DNA from: an uncultured Eisenbergiella sp.
GTDB lineage: Bacteria > Bacillota > Clostridia > Lachnospirales > Lachnospiraceae
Length of the DNA stretch: 52,720 nucleotides
Assembly (NCBI GenBank): GCA_947631815.1
Contig: CANRMT010000004.1
Location: 1 to 52,720 of the forward strand
Direction: 5' to 3'
In this document: positions 52,012-52,720 of the stretch, in pieces
How positions within the stretch are numbered: position 1 is the first letter of the stretch
How the letters are laid out: each line of letters starts with the position of its first letter
Notes under the pieces: generated by a model
What the model saw: the letters and a program-made list of their open reading frames with translations, nothing else
Databases searched by the model: none
Told to the model about the DNA's origin: nothing
Position numbers and translations under genes: made by a program

Positions 52012-52476
52012 TTAAAGATCCAATGCCAGCCGGATCAGCGCGATGTCCTTCCTGACAAAGGTCCTTTCCTGTCCGTCTTCTTCTATCACGACCGCATCCG
52101 CCGTATACCCCTTCAGGATGCCGGAAAACTCCCTGCGCTTCTCCTGCGGTCTGTACAGCTTCAGCTCCACTTCCTCTCCGATGCTCCTGTCCAGATGTCT
52201 GTCCTTCTTCAGCACCCGGCCCAGCCCTGGAGAACTCACCTCGAGCGTATAGGCATCCTCGATGTAGTCCTCCAGATCCAGGGCATCCGACAGCGCACGG
52301 CTCACCGCCTCGCAGTCGTCGATGCTCACGCCGCCTTCCTTGTCGATATAAGCGCGCAGATACCAGCCGCTCCCTTCCTTCACATACTCCACGTCGTAGA
52401 TCTCCACGCCGTTCTGCTCCGCGATGGGCTGCAGAAGCGCTTCCGTCCGCGTTTCGTACGTTTCTCTTCTTGACAT
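52012..52476 (-). CDS. rimP: Ribosome maturation factor RimP
   Basis: Needed for 30S assembly. 154 residues with LLQPIAEQNGVEIYDVEYVK, the signature GVSIDDCEAVSRALSDALD, and YTLEVSSPGLGRVLKKD. First gene of the nusA-infB operon. The ATG at 52476 has a purine-rich SD; the longer frame upstream would run through the leader hairpin and is rejected. Confidence 0.96.
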   Translation of the reverse strand: MSRRETYETRTEALLQPIAEQNGVEIYDVEYVKEGSGWYLRAYIDKEGGVSIDDCEAVSRALSDALDLEDYIEDAYTLEVSSPGLGRVLKKDRHLDRSIGEEVELKLYRPQEKRREFSGILKGYTADAVVIEEDGQERTFVRKDIALIRLALDL

Positions 52477-52539
52477 TGCTCCACCTTCCTCATGCAGTTC
52501 TCGGCGGCCGTTCCGGGAAACGCCGCTCCAAACAGGGCC

Positions 52540-52596
52540 TCCCAACAAATAAGAGTGGGTCGTCAACCCACTCTTACTGCATACCACCATATCATC
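52540..52596 (-). ncRNA. rimP leader RNA
   Basis: The transcribed leader contains a perfect 10-bp stem (AAGAGTGGGT/ACCCACTCTT, 52551-52560 with 52566-52575), then ATTTGTTGGGAGG. A conserved leader attenuator before rimP is known in Firmicutes (Rfam rimP leader, from memory), and this stem and trailer look like it. It probably tunes expression of the whole operon. Confidence 0.65.
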
Positions 52597-52602
52597 TTAA
52601 TT

Positions 52603-52631
52603 ACTCTATCACACTTTTTCCCGCAATGCAA
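52603..52631 (-). promoter_or_regulatory. Sigma-A promoter for the rimP-nusA-infB operon
   Basis: Minus strand: -35 TTGCAT, 17-bp spacer, -10 TAGAGT, just upstream of the leader hairpin. Confidence 0.75.
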
Positions 52632-52672
52632 GCACTATTTTTTAAAATAAGGACAAAATTCCGCCGCTGAGC

Positions 52673-52700
52673 AAAAAAACCGTCAGCACAGGGCTGACGG
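52673..52700 (-). terminator. Terminator of the off-window upstream gene
   Basis: A perfect 8-bp stem (CCGTCAGC/GCTGACGG, 5-nt loop) is followed by seven T residues on the minus strand. It ends the transcript of a gene to the right of the window. Confidence 0.92.
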
Positions 52701-52720
52701 AATATCAAAACAGCTGGTAG

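Noticed and set aside
52540-52600. T-box or metabolite riboswitch before rimP
   Set aside because: No T-box sequence or known aptamer core is seen; the single 10-bp stem fits the rimP leader instead.

Overview
The window looks like chromosomal core from a spore-forming, GC-rich member of Clostridia, most likely Lachnospiraceae. The reasons are spoIVA and spoVAD, a ylxR-ylxQ-infB cluster, a ~1,430-residue acyl-CoA dehydratase activase-like protein, ackA-pta, and the pairing of era, a YqzL-like gene and recO. The species call is inference. Most genes lie on the minus strand; only the activase, a VanW protein and tmcAL are on the plus strand. Start codons were assigned from visible Shine-Dalgarno (SD) sequences, and 13 sigma-A-type promoters with 17-18 bp spacers were placed.

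Layout, left to right. 281-2269: a lipoprotein gene followed by glyS, from one promoter. 2390-8676: an M16 peptidase, a DUF4349 lipoprotein with a 13-residue repeat tail, era, a YqzL-like gene and recO, read right to left. 8828-11042: a poorly understood block with a rhomboid-like membrane protein, a sigma-70-like protein lacking region 4, and a translationally coupled unknown protein. Two copies of a structured intergenic element border this block. 11267-16911: two plus-strand genes (activase, VanW). 17025-25783: a MATE exporter, spoIVA, a secreted protein with an 11-residue coiled-coil repeat, and an SGNH/MBOAT O-acylation pair. 25874-29781: ackA-pta, divergent from tmcAL, which uses acetate to modify tRNA.

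29796-31754 is the one patch of accessory character. It is visibly AT-richer and holds a broken hcp fragment, an intact Fic protein and an NA37-like fragment. 31751-37556 returns to core genes (dipeptidase, yajC, ridA, hflX, spoVAD, LytTR regulator). 37884-40391 is the rpsO-pnp operon, preceded by a 180-bp near-perfect inverted repeat that looks like a MITE-type insertion. 40745-44006 has a cell-wall hydrolase with a WalR-type box, an aldo/keto reductase, and then ribF. 43092-52476 is the rimP-nusA-ylxR-ylxQ-infB-rbfA-nrnA-truB-ribF operon with its leader hairpin.

The best candidates for undescribed biology are: (1) the sigma-like protein with intact region 2.1/2.2 and 3 but altered 2.3/2.4 and no region 4, with its coupled partner; (2) the paired intergenic elements whose hairpin loops are complementary to a block just upstream of the next gene's start, with a compensatory change between copies; (3) the 180-bp inverted repeat beside rpsO; and (4) the hendecad-repeat surface protein beside an O-acylation pair. 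No tRNA, rRNA, CRISPR array or transposase gene was seen.
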